From Franzmannia qiaohouensis (GTDB taxonomy: Bacteria; Pseudomonadota; Gammaproteobacteria; Pseudomonadales; Halomonadaceae), in NCBI RefSeq assembly GCF_031451695.1, contig NZ_JARWAM010000002.1, forward strand, positions 372,001 through 436,000: a DNA stretch of 64,000 nucleotides, given 5' to 3'. Below are positions 42,244 through 52,403 of this stretch, one piece after another. Position numbers and translations under genes: made by a program. Position 1 is the stretch's first letter. Each line of letters opens with the position of its first letter. Below the pieces are notes generated by a model. It was not told the DNA's origin, ran no database searches, and worked only from the letters and a program-made list of their open reading frames with translations.

Positions 42244-42261
42244 GCCGCCCATACGGGCGGC
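42244..42261 (+). promoter_or_regulatory. Hairpin after the binding-protein gene
   Basis: GCCGCCC-ATAC-GGGCGGC forms a seven-base stem in the 61-base gap before the ATPase gene, with no T-tract. It resembles the hairpin after smoE and may protect the binding-protein mRNA. Confidence 0.45.
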
Positions 42262-42277
42262 ACACCAGGGTATCCCC

Positions 42278-43780
42278 ATGACGCCATTACTTTCCCTGAA
42301 ACATATCTCGAAATCGTTTCCCGGAGTGAGGGCCCTCAAGGATGTATCGCTCGATGTCCACGCGGGTGAAGTGCACGCGTTGCTCGGCGAAAACGGCGCC
42401 GGCAAGTCGACACTGATGAAGATCCTCTGCGGCATTTACCAACAGGACGAGGGTGAGATCCACATCAACGGCGAGGCACGCCATTTCCATGGTTACCAGG
42501 ATGCTCTCGATGCGGGAATCGGCATCATCTTCCAGGAATTCAGCCTGATTCCCGATCTGGACGCCGTGGATAATATTTTCCTTGGCCGAGAATTGCGCAA
42601 CAAGTTCGGCCTGCGTGACCGGCGCAGCATGATCGCCGAGGCACAGCACCTGTTCGACCGCCTCAAGGTCTCGATCCCACTGGATCGTCCCATCGTCGAT
42701 TTAAGTGTCGCCGACCAGCAGTTCATCGAGATTGCCAAGGCCCTGTCGCTGAAGGCGCGCATTCTGGTCCTCGACGAGCCAACCGCAACCCTGACGCCAA
42801 GCGAAGCCGATCACCTGTTCACCATCATGCGCAAGCTGCGCGAGCAGCAGGTCGGCATGGTATTCATCTCCCACCACATGGAAGAGATATTCACCATCTG
42901 TGATCGTGTCAGCGTGATGCGTGACGGTGAGAAGGTCGACGACTGCGATGTCGCCTCGACCACCCCCGATGACCTGATCGAGAAAATGGTCGGGCGCCGC
43001 GTCGAGAACCTCTTCCCCGACCACCGTTGCGATGCCGATTACAACGATGTGGTACTGGACATTGAGGCCCTGCGCCTCGAGGCCAATGGCCCCGAGCACT
43101 CACTGAAGCTCCACCGCGGCGAAATCCTCGGTTTTGCCGGCCTGGTGGGGTCTGGTCGCACGGAACTGGCCATGGGGCTCATCGGTGCGACGCGCCCCGT
43201 GCATGCCAAGGTGAGTATGGAGGGCAAGCCGGCCAAGCTCCGCCACCCTGCTACCGCCCTGAAGCAGGGTATCGGCCTGTTGCCGGAAAGCCGCAAGGTC
43301 CAGGGGCTGATCCTGCCGTTCTCGTGTCGAGACAACATCTCACTGAACAACCTGGCGCAATTCCAGGGTGCCTTGCCGCTGATCAAGCGCCGCCAGGAGG
43401 CCAGTACTGCCGCCGGTTTGATGGGCTCGGTCCGGGTCAAGGCCCCCAGCCCCGAGACGCCTGTCGGCGACCTCAGCGGCGGCAACCAGCAGAAGGTTGT
43501 CATCGCCCGTTGGCTTGGCCACCAGTGCAAGGTGCTGATCTTCGATGAGCCCACCCGCGGCATTGACGTTGGCGCCAAGTCAGAGATCTACGCCCTGATG
43601 AAGGAGCTCACCGCCCGAGGCGTATCGATCATCATGATCTCGTCCGAACTCCCAGAAATCCTTGGCCTATGCGATCGCGCGGCGGTCTTTTACCAAGGCC
43701 GCATTGCCGCCGAACTGCAAGGCGACGAGCTCAATTCACAATCCATCATGCATCACGCCACGGGGGGACTCAGCTCATGA
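42278..43780 (+). CDS. Pentitol/sugar ABC transporter ATP-binding protein (RbsA type)
   Basis: A 500-residue double-ATPase with a first cassette of full form (GENGAGKST; LSVADQQFIEIAKAL; VLDEPTATL) and a second with degenerate Walker A (GLVGSGRTEL) and intact LSGGNQQKV. This is normal for RbsA-type proteins. Its stop overlaps the permease start (ATGA). Confidence 0.93.
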   Translation: MTPLLSLKHISKSFPGVRALKDVSLDVHAGEVHALLGENGAGKSTLMKILCGIYQQDEGEIHINGEARHFHGYQDALDAGIGIIFQEFSLIPDLDAVDNIFLGRELRNKFGLRDRRSMIAEAQHLFDRLKVSIPLDRPIVDLSVADQQFIEIAKALSLKARILVLDEPTATLTPSEADHLFTIMRKLREQQVGMVFISHHMEEIFTICDRVSVMRDGEKVDDCDVASTTPDDLIEKMVGRRVENLFPDHRCDADYNDVVLDIEALRLEANGPEHSLKLHRGEILGFAGLVGSGRTELAMGLIGATRPVHAKVSMEGKPAKLRHPATALKQGIGLLPESRKVQGLILPFSCRDNISLNNLAQFQGALPLIKRRQEASTAAGLMGSVRVKAPSPETPVGDLSGGNQQKVVIARWLGHQCKVLIFDEPTRGIDVGAKSEIYALMKELTARGVSIIMISSELPEILGLCDRAAVFYQGRIAAELQGDELNSQSIMHHATGGLSS

Positions 43781-44757
43781 GCCAGCTCGACTCAACGCCA
43801 GGCATGAACCGTCAGTCCCTCAAGATGCGACTGGCCAGCTGGCGCCGTACCCCGATCTTCTACCCGTTGATCGGTTTCATCGTCGTCTTCATTGCCATGG
43901 CGGTCATCAACGACAACTTTTTGACCGCAAGCAACCAGGTCAATCTGGCACGCCAGACCTCGATCATCGCCATCATCGCAGTGGGGATGAGCCTGGCCAT
44001 CCTCACCGGCGGCATCGACCTCTCGGTGGGCCCGGTCATGGCCCTGTCGGGTACCGTCATGGCGGGGCTGATGGTGGCCGGGGTCCCTCCATCGCTGGCC
44101 ATCCTGCTAGGCGTGTTGGTAGGTGCCGGCTTCGGGGCCTTTAATGGCGTTTTCATCGCATTTGCCGGCATGCCACCCATCATCGTCACCCTGGCCACCA
44201 TGGGCATCGCCCGCGGGCTCGGGCTGATATACACAGGTGGCTACCCGATTTCCGGCCTGCCCCCGGAGTTTGCCTTCTTCGGGCGCGGCAGCCTGGCCGG
44301 CATCGAAACGCCGATCCTGATCATGATCAGCGTCTACGCACTCGGCTTTGTGCTGCTTCACCATACGGCCACAGGCCGCTACCTGTATGCCATCGGCGGC
44401 AACGAGGAGGCGACCCGGCTGTCCGGCATCCGCGTCTCGCGCTATAAACTGCTGGTTTATACGCTTAGTGGTACGACTGCGGCCATTGCCGGGTTGATCC
44501 TGACCTCACGGTTGATGAGCGGCCAACCCAATGCAGGGGTCGGCTTCGAGCTCGATGCCATCGCCGCCGTGGTACTGGGCGGCGCCGCCATTACCGGTGG
44601 GCGCGGCATGATTCTCGGCACGCTGATTGGCGCCCTGTTGCTCGGCGTACTCAACAACGGCCTCAATCTGATGGGCGTATCGCCCTACCTCCAGAACGTC
44701 ATCAAGGGCCTGATTATCCTGCTGGCGATCTATATCAGCCGCAAGCGCACCCCCTGA
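43777..44757 (+). CDS. Pentitol/sugar ABC transporter permease (RbsC type)
   Basis: A 326-residue permease with about ten hydrophobic segments and the family motifs ILTGGIDLSVGPVMALSG, GMPPIIVTLATMGIARGL and VGFELDAIAAVVLGGAAITG. The ATG at 43777 lies in the ATPase stop overlap, which decides the start. It completes the Rbs-type transporter. Confidence 0.93.
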   Translation: MSQLDSTPGMNRQSLKMRLASWRRTPIFYPLIGFIVVFIAMAVINDNFLTASNQVNLARQTSIIAIIAVGMSLAILTGGIDLSVGPVMALSGTVMAGLMVAGVPPSLAILLGVLVGAGFGAFNGVFIAFAGMPPIIVTLATMGIARGLGLIYTGGYPISGLPPEFAFFGRGSLAGIETPILIMISVYALGFVLLHHTATGRYLYAIGGNEEATRLSGIRVSRYKLLVYTLSGTTAAIAGLILTSRLMSGQPNAGVGFELDAIAAVVLGGAAITGGRGMILGTLIGALLLGVLNNGLNLMGVSPYLQNVIKGLIILLAIYISRKRTP

Positions 44758-44812
44758 GCCCCGGCAAGCGCTTCGGCGCGGGTTAACCCAGCGCCGACAA
44801 GAGGAGAACCGT

Positions 44813-46354
44813 ATGGAAACCGTCATCGGTATCGATATAGGCACCCAGAGTACCAAGGCCCTGGTGATCGATGCCCAGGGTCGGATCCTGGCCGAACATA
44901 GCCAGGGCTACCAGGTCGACACCCCGCGCCCCCTCTGGGCCGAGCAGTGGCCGGATGTGTGGTGGGACGCTGTACTCGGCTGCCTTAGCGCCTGCCTGGA
45001 AGCTCCTGGCATCGACCCCCAGGACGTCAAAGGAGTGTGCGTCAGTAGCCTCTACGGCGGCTCGGGCATACCAGTCGACGCCGAAATAACCCCCCTGCAC
45101 CCTTGCCTGATCTGGATGGACCGTCGGGCCGAGGCTCAGGTCCAATGGGTGAAAGCGCATATCGACCTGGCTCGTCTGGGTGACATCACCGGCAACGGCG
45201 TGGACAGCTACTACGGCTTCACCAAGATGATGTGGCTCAAAGCTGAGCAGCCTGACGTCTGGGAACGCACCCGTTACTTGCTGCCACCCAATAGCTACAT
45301 CAACTATCGCCTGAGCGGCGAGATCGCCATCGACCACTGCTCAGCGGGCAACATCGGCGGCATCTACGACCTGGCAGCACGCACCTGGTCGACAGACATG
45401 ATCGACGCCCTGGGGCTCGACCATGACAAGCTCCCGGATCGGCTGGTGGACTCAGGGGCAGTCGTCGGCGGCCTGCTCCCGTCTGTGGCCGCGTCACTCG
45501 GCCTGCGCAGCGGTACGCCCGTGGTCGCCGGTGGCGTCGATGCCGCAATGGCCACGCTAGCAGCAGGGGCGACCCGTCCCGGCAATCACGTCGCCATGAT
45601 CGGCACCAGCATGTGCTGGGGGGTCATCAACCAGCGCGTCGATGCCGGAAAGGGGTTGGTCAGCATGCCGCATGTGCTGAACAGCGACCGCGATCTTTAT
45701 ACCTTTGGCGGCGCCCTGACCGCGGGCGCCTCGGTCAGCTGGTATGTCGATACCTTCTGCGGCGAGGACAAAGCGGCCGCTGGCGAGCATGGCAGCGCTT
45801 TCGAACAGCTGGAACCGGCGGCCCGCGAACTGCCACCGGGGGCCGATGGCCTGCTTTTCCTGCCCTACCTGATGGGTGAGCGCAGCCCGGTATGGGACGC
45901 CAAAGCCAGCGCCAGCTTCATCGGCCTCAGCCTCTATCACCGTCGCCATCACCTGTATCGCGCCGTGCTGGAAGGCGTCACCTTCGCTCTCCGACACAAC
46001 ATGGAGGCGGGCACCCAACAGGGCGTGACACTGGACGACCATCTCATCGTGGTCGGCGGTGCCACCCAGTCAGATCTGTGGATGCAGATCATCGCCGACG
46101 TGACCCGGATGCCGGTCTACACCTACCGCGAGAACGTAGAGGCGGCTCTGGGGGCCGGCCTACTCGCCGGGCAGGCCGCCGGCCTTCTCGATCTAGCCCA
46201 GCCCCTGGCGCATGGCACCCTGATTGAGCGCTGCGTGCCGTCTGAAGACGCGGCACGACGTTACGACCAACGCTTCACCCTGTATTGCCAGCTATACCCG
46301 ACGCTCAAGCCGATCATGCATCGGCTCAATGCCAACCATATACCGAGCGAGTGA
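44813..46354 (+). CDS. FGGY-family pentulose kinase
   Basis: A 513-residue FGGY kinase with IGIDIGTQSTKALVID, the catalytic Asp in VAGGVDAAMATLAAG and C-terminal VVGGATQSDLWMQIIADV. It is distinct from the XylB at 27481. Next to a ribitol-dehydrogenase-like and an L-xylulose-reductase-like SDR, the natural substrates would be D-ribulose or a xylulose. It starts after AGAGGAGAACC and is nine bases from the next gene. Confidence 0.88.
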   Translation: METVIGIDIGTQSTKALVIDAQGRILAEHSQGYQVDTPRPLWAEQWPDVWWDAVLGCLSACLEAPGIDPQDVKGVCVSSLYGGSGIPVDAEITPLHPCLIWMDRRAEAQVQWVKAHIDLARLGDITGNGVDSYYGFTKMMWLKAEQPDVWERTRYLLPPNSYINYRLSGEIAIDHCSAGNIGGIYDLAARTWSTDMIDALGLDHDKLPDRLVDSGAVVGGLLPSVAASLGLRSGTPVVAGGVDAAMATLAAGATRPGNHVAMIGTSMCWGVINQRVDAGKGLVSMPHVLNSDRDLYTFGGALTAGASVSWYVDTFCGEDKAAAGEHGSAFEQLEPAARELPPGADGLLFLPYLMGERSPVWDAKASASFIGLSLYHRRHHLYRAVLEGVTFALRHNMEAGTQQGVTLDDHLIVVGGATQSDLWMQIIADVTRMPVYTYRENVEAALGAGLLAGQAAGLLDLAQPLAHGTLIERCVPSEDAARRYDQRFTLYCQLYPTLKPIMHRLNANHIPSE

Positions 46355-46363
46355 CGCCACATC

Positions 46364-47095
46364 ATGAATTTCGAACTCCACAACCGACGCATCCTCGTCA
46401 CGGGGGCGACCAGCGGCATCGGGCTCGATATCGCCCGGTCTCTCGCCGAACTCGGTGCCGAGCTGGTGCTGTTCGGCCGCAACCGCGACCAGCTCGCCGA
46501 ACTCGAGCAAGAGCTGGAGGCGCGCACCCAGGCCGTCGACATCACCGATGAGGCCGCGGTTGTCGCGGCCTTCGTCGAGATGCCCGTCCTCGATGGCCTG
46601 GTCAATTGTGCCGGCATCTCGATCCTCGACGATGTCTTGGACATCCAGGCGAATGACCTCGAGAACATCATGGCCACCAACGTCACCGCCAGTGCCGTAG
46701 TGGCACGAGAAGCGGCCCGACACATGATCGCGCACGGCCGCCAGGGCAGCATCGTCAACGTCTCCAGCCAAGCAGCCATGGCCGCTCTACCCGGCCACCT
46801 CGGTTATTGCGCGTCCAAGGCGGCCATGGATGCCATGACGCGCGTGCTGTGCCTCGAGCTGGGCCCCAAGGGCATCCGCGTCAATAGCGTCAACCCGACG
46901 GTGACCCTGACTCCCATGGCTGAACGCGCCTGGGCGGATCCCGCCAAACGCGACCCGATGCTGGCCGCCATTCCCCTGGGACGCTTCGCCACCCCCCGGG
47001 AAGTCGCCCTGCCGGTGGCCTTCCTGCTGAGCCCAGCCGCATCGATGATCAGCGGCGCCTGCCTGCCGGTCGATGGGGGCTTCACCTGTCACTAG
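46364..47095 (+). CDS. L-xylulose reductase (DCXR)-like SDR
   Basis: A 243-residue SDR with TGATSGIG, NCAG and YCASK. It aligns closely with dicarbonyl/L-xylulose reductases (SIVNVSSQAAMAA; CLELGPKGIRVNSVNPTVTL; PLGRFATPREV). Those enzymes interconvert xylitol and L-xylulose with NADP(H). In this operon it would oxidise xylitol or a related pentitol. The last gene of the pentitol operon. Confidence 0.85.
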   Translation: MNFELHNRRILVTGATSGIGLDIARSLAELGAELVLFGRNRDQLAELEQELEARTQAVDITDEAAVVAAFVEMPVLDGLVNCAGISILDDVLDIQANDLENIMATNVTASAVVAREAARHMIAHGRQGSIVNVSSQAAMAALPGHLGYCASKAAMDAMTRVLCLELGPKGIRVNSVNPTVTLTPMAERAWADPAKRDPMLAAIPLGRFATPREVALPVAFLLSPAASMISGACLPVDGGFTCH

Positions 47096-47202
47096 GCTCG
47101 ATATGAAGACTGCCTGAGCTCGCAGGATTTTCGTACAAAGCCTCGCAGCCTGCGGGTTGTCCAGCAAGCTACTGCGACTAGTTTCCGGTAAGTTCGGGCA
47201 GT

Positions 47203-47231
47203 ATAAAAAGAGCACGACCTTACGGTCATGC
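47203..47231 (-). terminator. Rho-independent terminator, leftward
   Basis: On the minus strand GCATGACC and GGTCGTGC pair around GTAA, followed by TCTTTTTATA. It ends the leftward xylitol-type transporter operon. The opposite strand has only three T residues, so termination of the rightward pentitol operon here would be weaker. Confidence 0.8.
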
Positions 47232-47322
47232 CCTTTCGACTCACTGGCGTTGTCTTGTTACCAACCGAATATCTACGCTCCGCAAGCAGAGTGTTCCCTC
47301 ACATACCGACGAGAAGCAAAGC

Positions 47323-48321
47323 TTAGCGGGCACGCTTCTCCAGGAGTTGTTCTACATTATCGAGAGTGACAGGCGTCCAAGGCACATAGTAAAGTTCGCT
47401 CTGACCACCGTTCCACTCCAGTTCGGAGTACTCATCCCAAATAGATGACAAAGGCTGGTAGCTATCACCCTTTACCAATCGCAGCGCAACATCGAGGCCC
47501 CCCTGGGCCTGGGCATCAGCATCCTGAAGTATAGACTCCATATGGCCTTCCTTGACGGCAGTGAGGGCGTCGGTAATACCATCTGCCCCGGCAATGGCAA
47601 AGTCATTGACACTCAGCCCCGAAGCGATGATAGCTTCGATTGCCCCAATCGCCATCTCGTCATTCTGAGCAATGACCCCTTGAATTTGACCGCGGTGTGA
47701 TGTGAGCCAATTCTCCATCAGTGCCATGGCTTCAGCGCGTGACCAGTTGGCAGTACGTCGCTCGAGTACACTGACCTCCGGGTGCTCTGATAGCACCTTA
47801 TCGATGCCACGGCCACGATCTATCTGGCCGGTTTGTCCAATCGGACCTTCCAGAATTACAACATTGCCTTGATAGTCAAGCTGAGTGAGTACGCTGTTCG
47901 CCAGCATTTCCCCAGCCAACACATCGTCAGAACCGACGTAGGCAGCCAGCTGGTCGGTATTACATAAGGCATTGGAGCCAACCACTGGAATACCCGCACT
48001 AGCCGCCATGGCGACCGCAGATACGCAGGCATCGGCATCGATAGGAACGAAGAGAATCGCATCATATTGCCGAGAGATCATGCTTTCAAACTGATTGTTT
48101 TGTACAAGTGCATCGTAGCGTCCATCGAATACCGTAACTTCCACCTGTCCGCTCTCTACCGCTGGATGTCGCTGCAGGGCATTACTCCACAGCTGCATGA
48201 ACTCACCCTGCAGTCCATACGTGGCGGCACCGACTCGTATTGGTTCATCCGCAGCCGCAAATGAACCGATCAGTAGGCTAGCAGTGATGCTGCCGACGGC
48301 GGCGATTTTTATATTTTTCAT
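47323..48321 (-). CDS. Sugar/polyol ABC transporter substrate-binding protein
   Basis: A 332-residue RbsB-type binding protein with a Sec signal peptide (SLLIGSFAAADE), then IRVGAATYGLQGEFMQLWSN, AILFVPIDADACVSAV and GVIAQNDEMAIGAIEAI. It is the last gene of the operon, after permease and ATPase. The nearby xylitol-type dehydrogenase suggests xylitol or a related polyol as ligand. Confidence 0.87.
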   Translation of the reverse strand: MKNIKIAAVGSITASLLIGSFAAADEPIRVGAATYGLQGEFMQLWSNALQRHPAVESGQVEVTVFDGRYDALVQNNQFESMISRQYDAILFVPIDADACVSAVAMAASAGIPVVGSNALCNTDQLAAYVGSDDVLAGEMLANSVLTQLDYQGNVVILEGPIGQTGQIDRGRGIDKVLSEHPEVSVLERRTANWSRAEAMALMENWLTSHRGQIQGVIAQNDEMAIGAIEAIIASGLSVNDFAIAGADGITDALTAVKEGHMESILQDADAQAQGGLDVALRLVKGDSYQPLSSIWDEYSELEWNGGQSELYYVPWTPVTLDNVEQLLEKRAR

Positions 48322-48372
48322 GAGACTGGCCTCTTGGCTGTTGGTATATAGATTTTATTGATCACCGATACT

Positions 48373-49377
48373 TCAATTGCTGGATAATCGTGACCTGTCT
48401 AACATGACGGCCAATACGATAATTCCCCCTTTAACGACCTGCTGGTAGAAAGATGAGACCCCTAGTAGATCAAGTCCGTTATTTAGTACTCCAATGATCA
48501 GGACACCAAATAGTGTTCCAACGATACGCCCACGCCCCCCTGCCAAACTGGTTCCCCCGATGACCACAGCGGCAATGGCATCAAGCTCATAAGCCACACC
48601 TGCCTGTGGGAGCGCTGCGCCAGTGCGGGCTGCAATCATCAAGCCTGCCAAGCCACACAGCACTCCAGATATGGCATAGACAGTAAAGGTGACGCGACGC
48701 ACATTAATGCCAGATACCATCGCTGCCTGTGGGTTACCCCCCACGGCATAGACATAGCGACCAAAAGTGGTGTAACGCAGAGTGAACCAGGAGATCAGGA
48801 ACACTCCAAGAAACAGCAGGACCGGAACCGGCATGCCTAGCACGACCCCCTGGCCGATGAATCGGAAGGTCGCATCCAAGTTCGAGATAGGCATGCCGTC
48901 GTTATAGATATACGTTAGCCCACGCGCCATGCTGAGCATACCTAGAGTCATAACGAAGGGCGGTATAGCAAAACGGGCGATCAACAACCCGTTTACCGCT
49001 CCAAGCGTTAAGCCAGTCATCAGGCCCATCATAATGGGCACCAGAATGAAGGAGGCTTCGCTGCCCGCCGCAAAACTGGCAGCAACAATGGAGGAACATG
49101 CCATCAGAGACCCCACCGACAGGTCTATTCCCCTCGTCAGAATGACAAATGTCATTCCGATAGCTAGCACACCATTGATGGATACTTGGCGTAGCACATT
49201 GAGCAAGTTGTTCGTGCTAAGAAAATAGGGGGAGACAACTGAAAGAACGGCACAGATGAATAAAAAAGCAATGATGATACCGTAGCTCACCATGAAGTCC
49301 GAGAACCGTCTCGAAGTCCCACCATTCTTAGCTGACTCTTCTGCGCCCTTATCTTTGGCTAGTGCCTGTTGAGACAT
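48373..49377 (-). CDS. Sugar/polyol ABC transporter permease (RbsC type)
   Basis: A 334-residue permease with multiple hydrophobic segments and the motifs ILTRGIDLSVGSLMACSS, IPPFVMTLGMLSMARGL and AYELDAIAAVVIGGTSLAGG. It lies between the ATPase and binding-protein genes. Codon use is less GC-rich than in the flanking clusters. Confidence 0.92.
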   Translation of the reverse strand: MSQQALAKDKGAEESAKNGGTSRRFSDFMVSYGIIIAFLFICAVLSVVSPYFLSTNNLLNVLRQVSINGVLAIGMTFVILTRGIDLSVGSLMACSSIVAASFAAGSEASFILVPIMMGLMTGLTLGAVNGLLIARFAIPPFVMTLGMLSMARGLTYIYNDGMPISNLDATFRFIGQGVVLGMPVPVLLFLGVFLISWFTLRYTTFGRYVYAVGGNPQAAMVSGINVRRVTFTVYAISGVLCGLAGLMIAARTGAALPQAGVAYELDAIAAVVIGGTSLAGGRGRIVGTLFGVLIIGVLNNGLDLLGVSSFYQQVVKGGIIVLAVMLDRSRLSSN

Positions 49378-49408
49378 AACATCACCTTAGGGTTCTTAAT
49401 TTAGGTTA

Positions 49409-50893
49409 TTATGAGGACAGCCTTGCCAAATTATCCTGGTTGAGATCACTGCCGGACAGTTCACCTGCAAGCCTCCCCTTTCTAAATACGATGACCCGAT
49501 CACTCATCCCAAGGATTTCTGGAATTTCCGAGGAGGTCATAATAACGCCCTTCCCATTGCGTGAAAATTCAGACATAAAACGGTACATCTCCCGCTTGGC
49601 ACCAACGTCTATACCGCGGGTAGGCTCATCAAGCATCAGAATATTGGGATCGGTTTGCAGCCACTTGGCCAGCACTACCTTTTGCTGATTCCCTCCACTC
49701 ATATGGCGAACTTCCATCTCGATAGAGCTAGACTTTATCTGGTGATTCTCAACATGAAACCTAGCCACTCTCGCTTCTTTTCGACTTGAAACCAAGCCAA
49801 GCTTTGAGACCTTTCTTACCGAAGCCATGGAGATGTTGTGGCGAATAGAGGAACCTACCAGCAAACCACTGCCCTTACGGTCTTCAGTGACGTAAGCCAT
49901 TCCAGCATCCATCGCATCTCGAGGACCTCTTGGCGTGAACGTGACTCCGTCGACCCACGCCTCACCATCGTGGGGAGCGTTGATACCGAAAAGGGTATTA
50001 AGGAATTCGCTGCGACCAGACCCCATCAAACCAAAGATACCAAGTATCTCGCCCTCCTTAAGCGATAAGCTAATGTCTTTAAATTCTCCACGTCGAGTGT
50101 AGTTCTCCACTCTCAAGATCTCTCGTTCTCCGGGCACATTGAATTTCGAGAATTCCTCCTGGAGCTCTTTACCGAGGATGGTGTCGATCAGATACTTACG
50201 ATCTATATCCCCCATACTACCGGTACCGACGAAGGACCCATCACGCATGATGGTGTAGTCATCAGCGATTCTAAACAGCTCGTTCATACGGTGAGAAACA
50301 TATATGATTCCAGCGCCGCGACTCTTAAGCTTGTGTACCGCTTCAAAGAGGAGCTCTGTTTCCCGCTCACCAATAGCCGAGGTCGGCTCATCCATGATGA
50401 TGATTCTGGCATTTTGAGAGATTGCCTTTGCAATCTCTACCATCTGCATCTCGGCAATGCTGAGGCTAGCCAGTTTTACCGTGGGTGCTATCTGAATATT
50501 AAGCTCATCCAAGACACCCCTAGCTTGCTCGAACATGCGCCGATAGTCGACGATAAATCCAGCTTTTTTCGGCTCCCGCCCTAGAAAAATATTTTCAGCC
50601 ACAGTCAACTCTGGAACCGGCTCCAACTCCTGACTAATCATGGAAATACCGATCTCTATAGCATCCTTAGGAGAGGAGAAGTGTACATCTTGCCCTGCGA
50701 TCTTGATACTTCCACTATCCCTAGGCAGCACGCCCATCAAGATATTGAGAAGCGTCGACTTCCCCGCGCCATTGCCCCCACACAAGGCATGAACACTCCC
50801 GGACCTAAGCCGCAACACACCATTCTCAAGGACCGGAACCCCGGAAAAGCTCTTGGTTATATTAGAAGCCTCCAGGAGTAGATTGTTGTTCAT
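49409..50893 (-). CDS. Sugar/polyol ABC transporter ATP-binding protein (RbsA type)
   Basis: A 494-residue double ATPase. The first Walker A is GGNGAGKST, the first signature region is LSIAEMQMVEIAKAIS, and the second cassette has GLMGSGRSEF and MSGGNQQKVVLAKW. The start at 50893 follows GGGGGAGG; a longer frame to 50929 lacks support. It is the second gene of the operon after the dehydrogenase. Confidence 0.92.
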   Translation of the reverse strand: MNNNLLLEASNITKSFSGVPVLENGVLRLRSGSVHALCGGNGAGKSTLLNILMGVLPRDSGSIKIAGQDVHFSSPKDAIEIGISMISQELEPVPELTVAENIFLGREPKKAGFIVDYRRMFEQARGVLDELNIQIAPTVKLASLSIAEMQMVEIAKAISQNARIIIMDEPTSAIGERETELLFEAVHKLKSRGAGIIYVSHRMNELFRIADDYTIMRDGSFVGTGSMGDIDRKYLIDTILGKELQEEFSKFNVPGEREILRVENYTRRGEFKDISLSLKEGEILGIFGLMGSGRSEFLNTLFGINAPHDGEAWVDGVTFTPRGPRDAMDAGMAYVTEDRKGSGLLVGSSIRHNISMASVRKVSKLGLVSSRKEARVARFHVENHQIKSSSIEMEVRHMSGGNQQKVVLAKWLQTDPNILMLDEPTRGIDVGAKREMYRFMSEFSRNGKGVIMTSSEIPEILGMSDRVIVFRKGRLAGELSGSDLNQDNLARLSS

Positions 50894-50975
50894 TACGAGC
50901 CTCCCCCTTAAGCCTTGGAGTGACAACAACTGTCATCCACCTATAGTTAAATAGCATCAAACAGTCACCTTTTGC

Positions 50976-52022
50976 TCATGAGCAAAGTGTGACATGAAGT
51001 TTAATATCACCAGGCAAAGCTTTGGCAGCTCTCTCAAAGGCCTCAATGCTTTGGGAAAATGCAAGCGTATCGGTGATCAGTGGTGTCAGATCGACTTTAC
51101 CGGATGCAACTAACGCAATGGCCCGATCATAAACGTTAGCGTAACGAAAGACCGTGTCGATACGCAGTTCCTTTGCTTGTGCCGAGACAATATCAAGATG
51201 GACGGGCTCTATCGGCATACCCACCAAGACTAACGTACCGGCAGGACGTGAGTAGGAAGTAATATCGTCATAGACGCGTGGTGCACCACTAGCTTCGAAT
51301 ACGACATCGGCTCCCCAGTCGCCCCCGCAACGTTGGTCGAGCGCTTCGCGCAGAGATTCGCGGAGAACGTTGACTGGCGTGAGGCCATCATACCGCTCGG
51401 CGATCGCCAGCTTTTCATCAACGATGTCCGAGATCAAGACTTCGCTGGCGCCATTGGCTAGGGCAGCCAAAGCCACCATCAGGCCAATAGGCCCAGCACC
51501 AGTCACCACACACAGGTCACCTGGACGCATATCTGCCTTGACCACAGCCTGCATGCCAATAGCAAAGGGTTCGATCATGGCTCCCTCGGCAAATGACACA
51601 CTCTCCGGGAGAATATAGGTAAAGGCTGCGGGATGAATGATTTCCGGTGTCAGACAGCCATGTACCGGAGGCGTGGCCCAGAAGCGAACCTCGGGGTCGA
51701 CATTATAGACACCCAGTTTGCTGGCCCGCGAAGCCAGGTTGGGGATACCCGGCTCCATGCAGACTCGGTCACCCACTTTCAGGTGGCGCACGCTGCTACC
51801 GACCTCTATTACCGTACCGGAAGCCTCGTGGCCAAGCACCATGGGTTCCTCGACCACGAATGGGCCAATACGGCCATGCTTATAATAGTGGACATCGCTA
51901 CCACAAATACCCACCGTGTGAATGCGAATCTTGACATCATCTGGGCCAGGCCTGTCAGGTAGATCGATACTCCTCAGCGACAGCTCACGGCGCTGCTCCA
52001 GTACTAGTGCTTTCGCTTCCAC
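50976..52022 (-). CDS. Zinc-dependent xylitol/polyol dehydrogenase (D-xylulose reductase type)
   Basis: A 348-residue medium-chain dehydrogenase. Catalytic-zinc residues are in GICGSDVHYY and VLGHEASG. EPGIPNLASRASKLGVYNVD and VRFWATPPVHGCLTPEI lack the structural-zinc cysteines, as in xylitol dehydrogenases and sorbitol dehydrogenases. The Rossmann motif is VTGAGPIGLM. It should oxidise xylitol to D-xylulose with NAD. No ATG fits; the GTG at 52022 (after AGGGGG) gives a natural length. It heads the operon with the transporter and faces a divergent AraC regulator. Confidence 0.87.
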   Translation of the reverse strand: MEAKALVLEQRRELSLRSIDLPDRPGPDDVKIRIHTVGICGSDVHYYKHGRIGPFVVEEPMVLGHEASGTVIEVGSSVRHLKVGDRVCMEPGIPNLASRASKLGVYNVDPEVRFWATPPVHGCLTPEIIHPAAFTYILPESVSFAEGAMIEPFAIGMQAVVKADMRPGDLCVVTGAGPIGLMVALAALANGASEVLISDIVDEKLAIAERYDGLTPVNVLRESLREALDQRCGGDWGADVVFEASGAPRVYDDITSYSRPAGTLVLVGMPIEPVHLDIVSAQAKELRIDTVFRYANVYDRAIALVASGKVDLTPLITDTLAFSQSIEAFERAAKALPGDIKLHVTLCS

Positions 52023-52403
52023 GGTGCCCCCTGTCAGTATTACGATTGCCACAGTCAGTTGCCATTGATGGAAACGCTACGCCCAGTGGCAAAAACAGAG
52101 CTAGCCAGAAATTCCCAGTTAACTGATAGTTTTTTTCACAGCACGCCCTCATGCACGTAACCCAATGAATTAAAGAGGGAAAACAGTCCCCCCCTGTCCC
52201 CCTACTGACGATACTGCCGCAATAAATTTGACCAAAGTCTTACGGGAAAAAGGCGGAGGAATCACCCAAATTAGATAGGGTTAGGTGGGGTACGCAACAT
52301 AGTGGCACAACAGCGCGCATGACGATTTGGTCGAAACCCGGCCGTCGAGCATGGCCATCCCCATATAGCGACACCCTGACCATAACGAAATGAGGATTCA
52401 TTC
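52023..52403. other. Divergent intergenic region between xylitol dehydrogenase and AraC genes
   Basis: 381 bases without a gene. It must hold the promoters of both divergent units. Runs of T (52132-52138) and C/G-rich short repeats are seen, but I could not single out a reliable operator. GAGG before 52404 serves the AraC gene. Confidence 0.6.
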
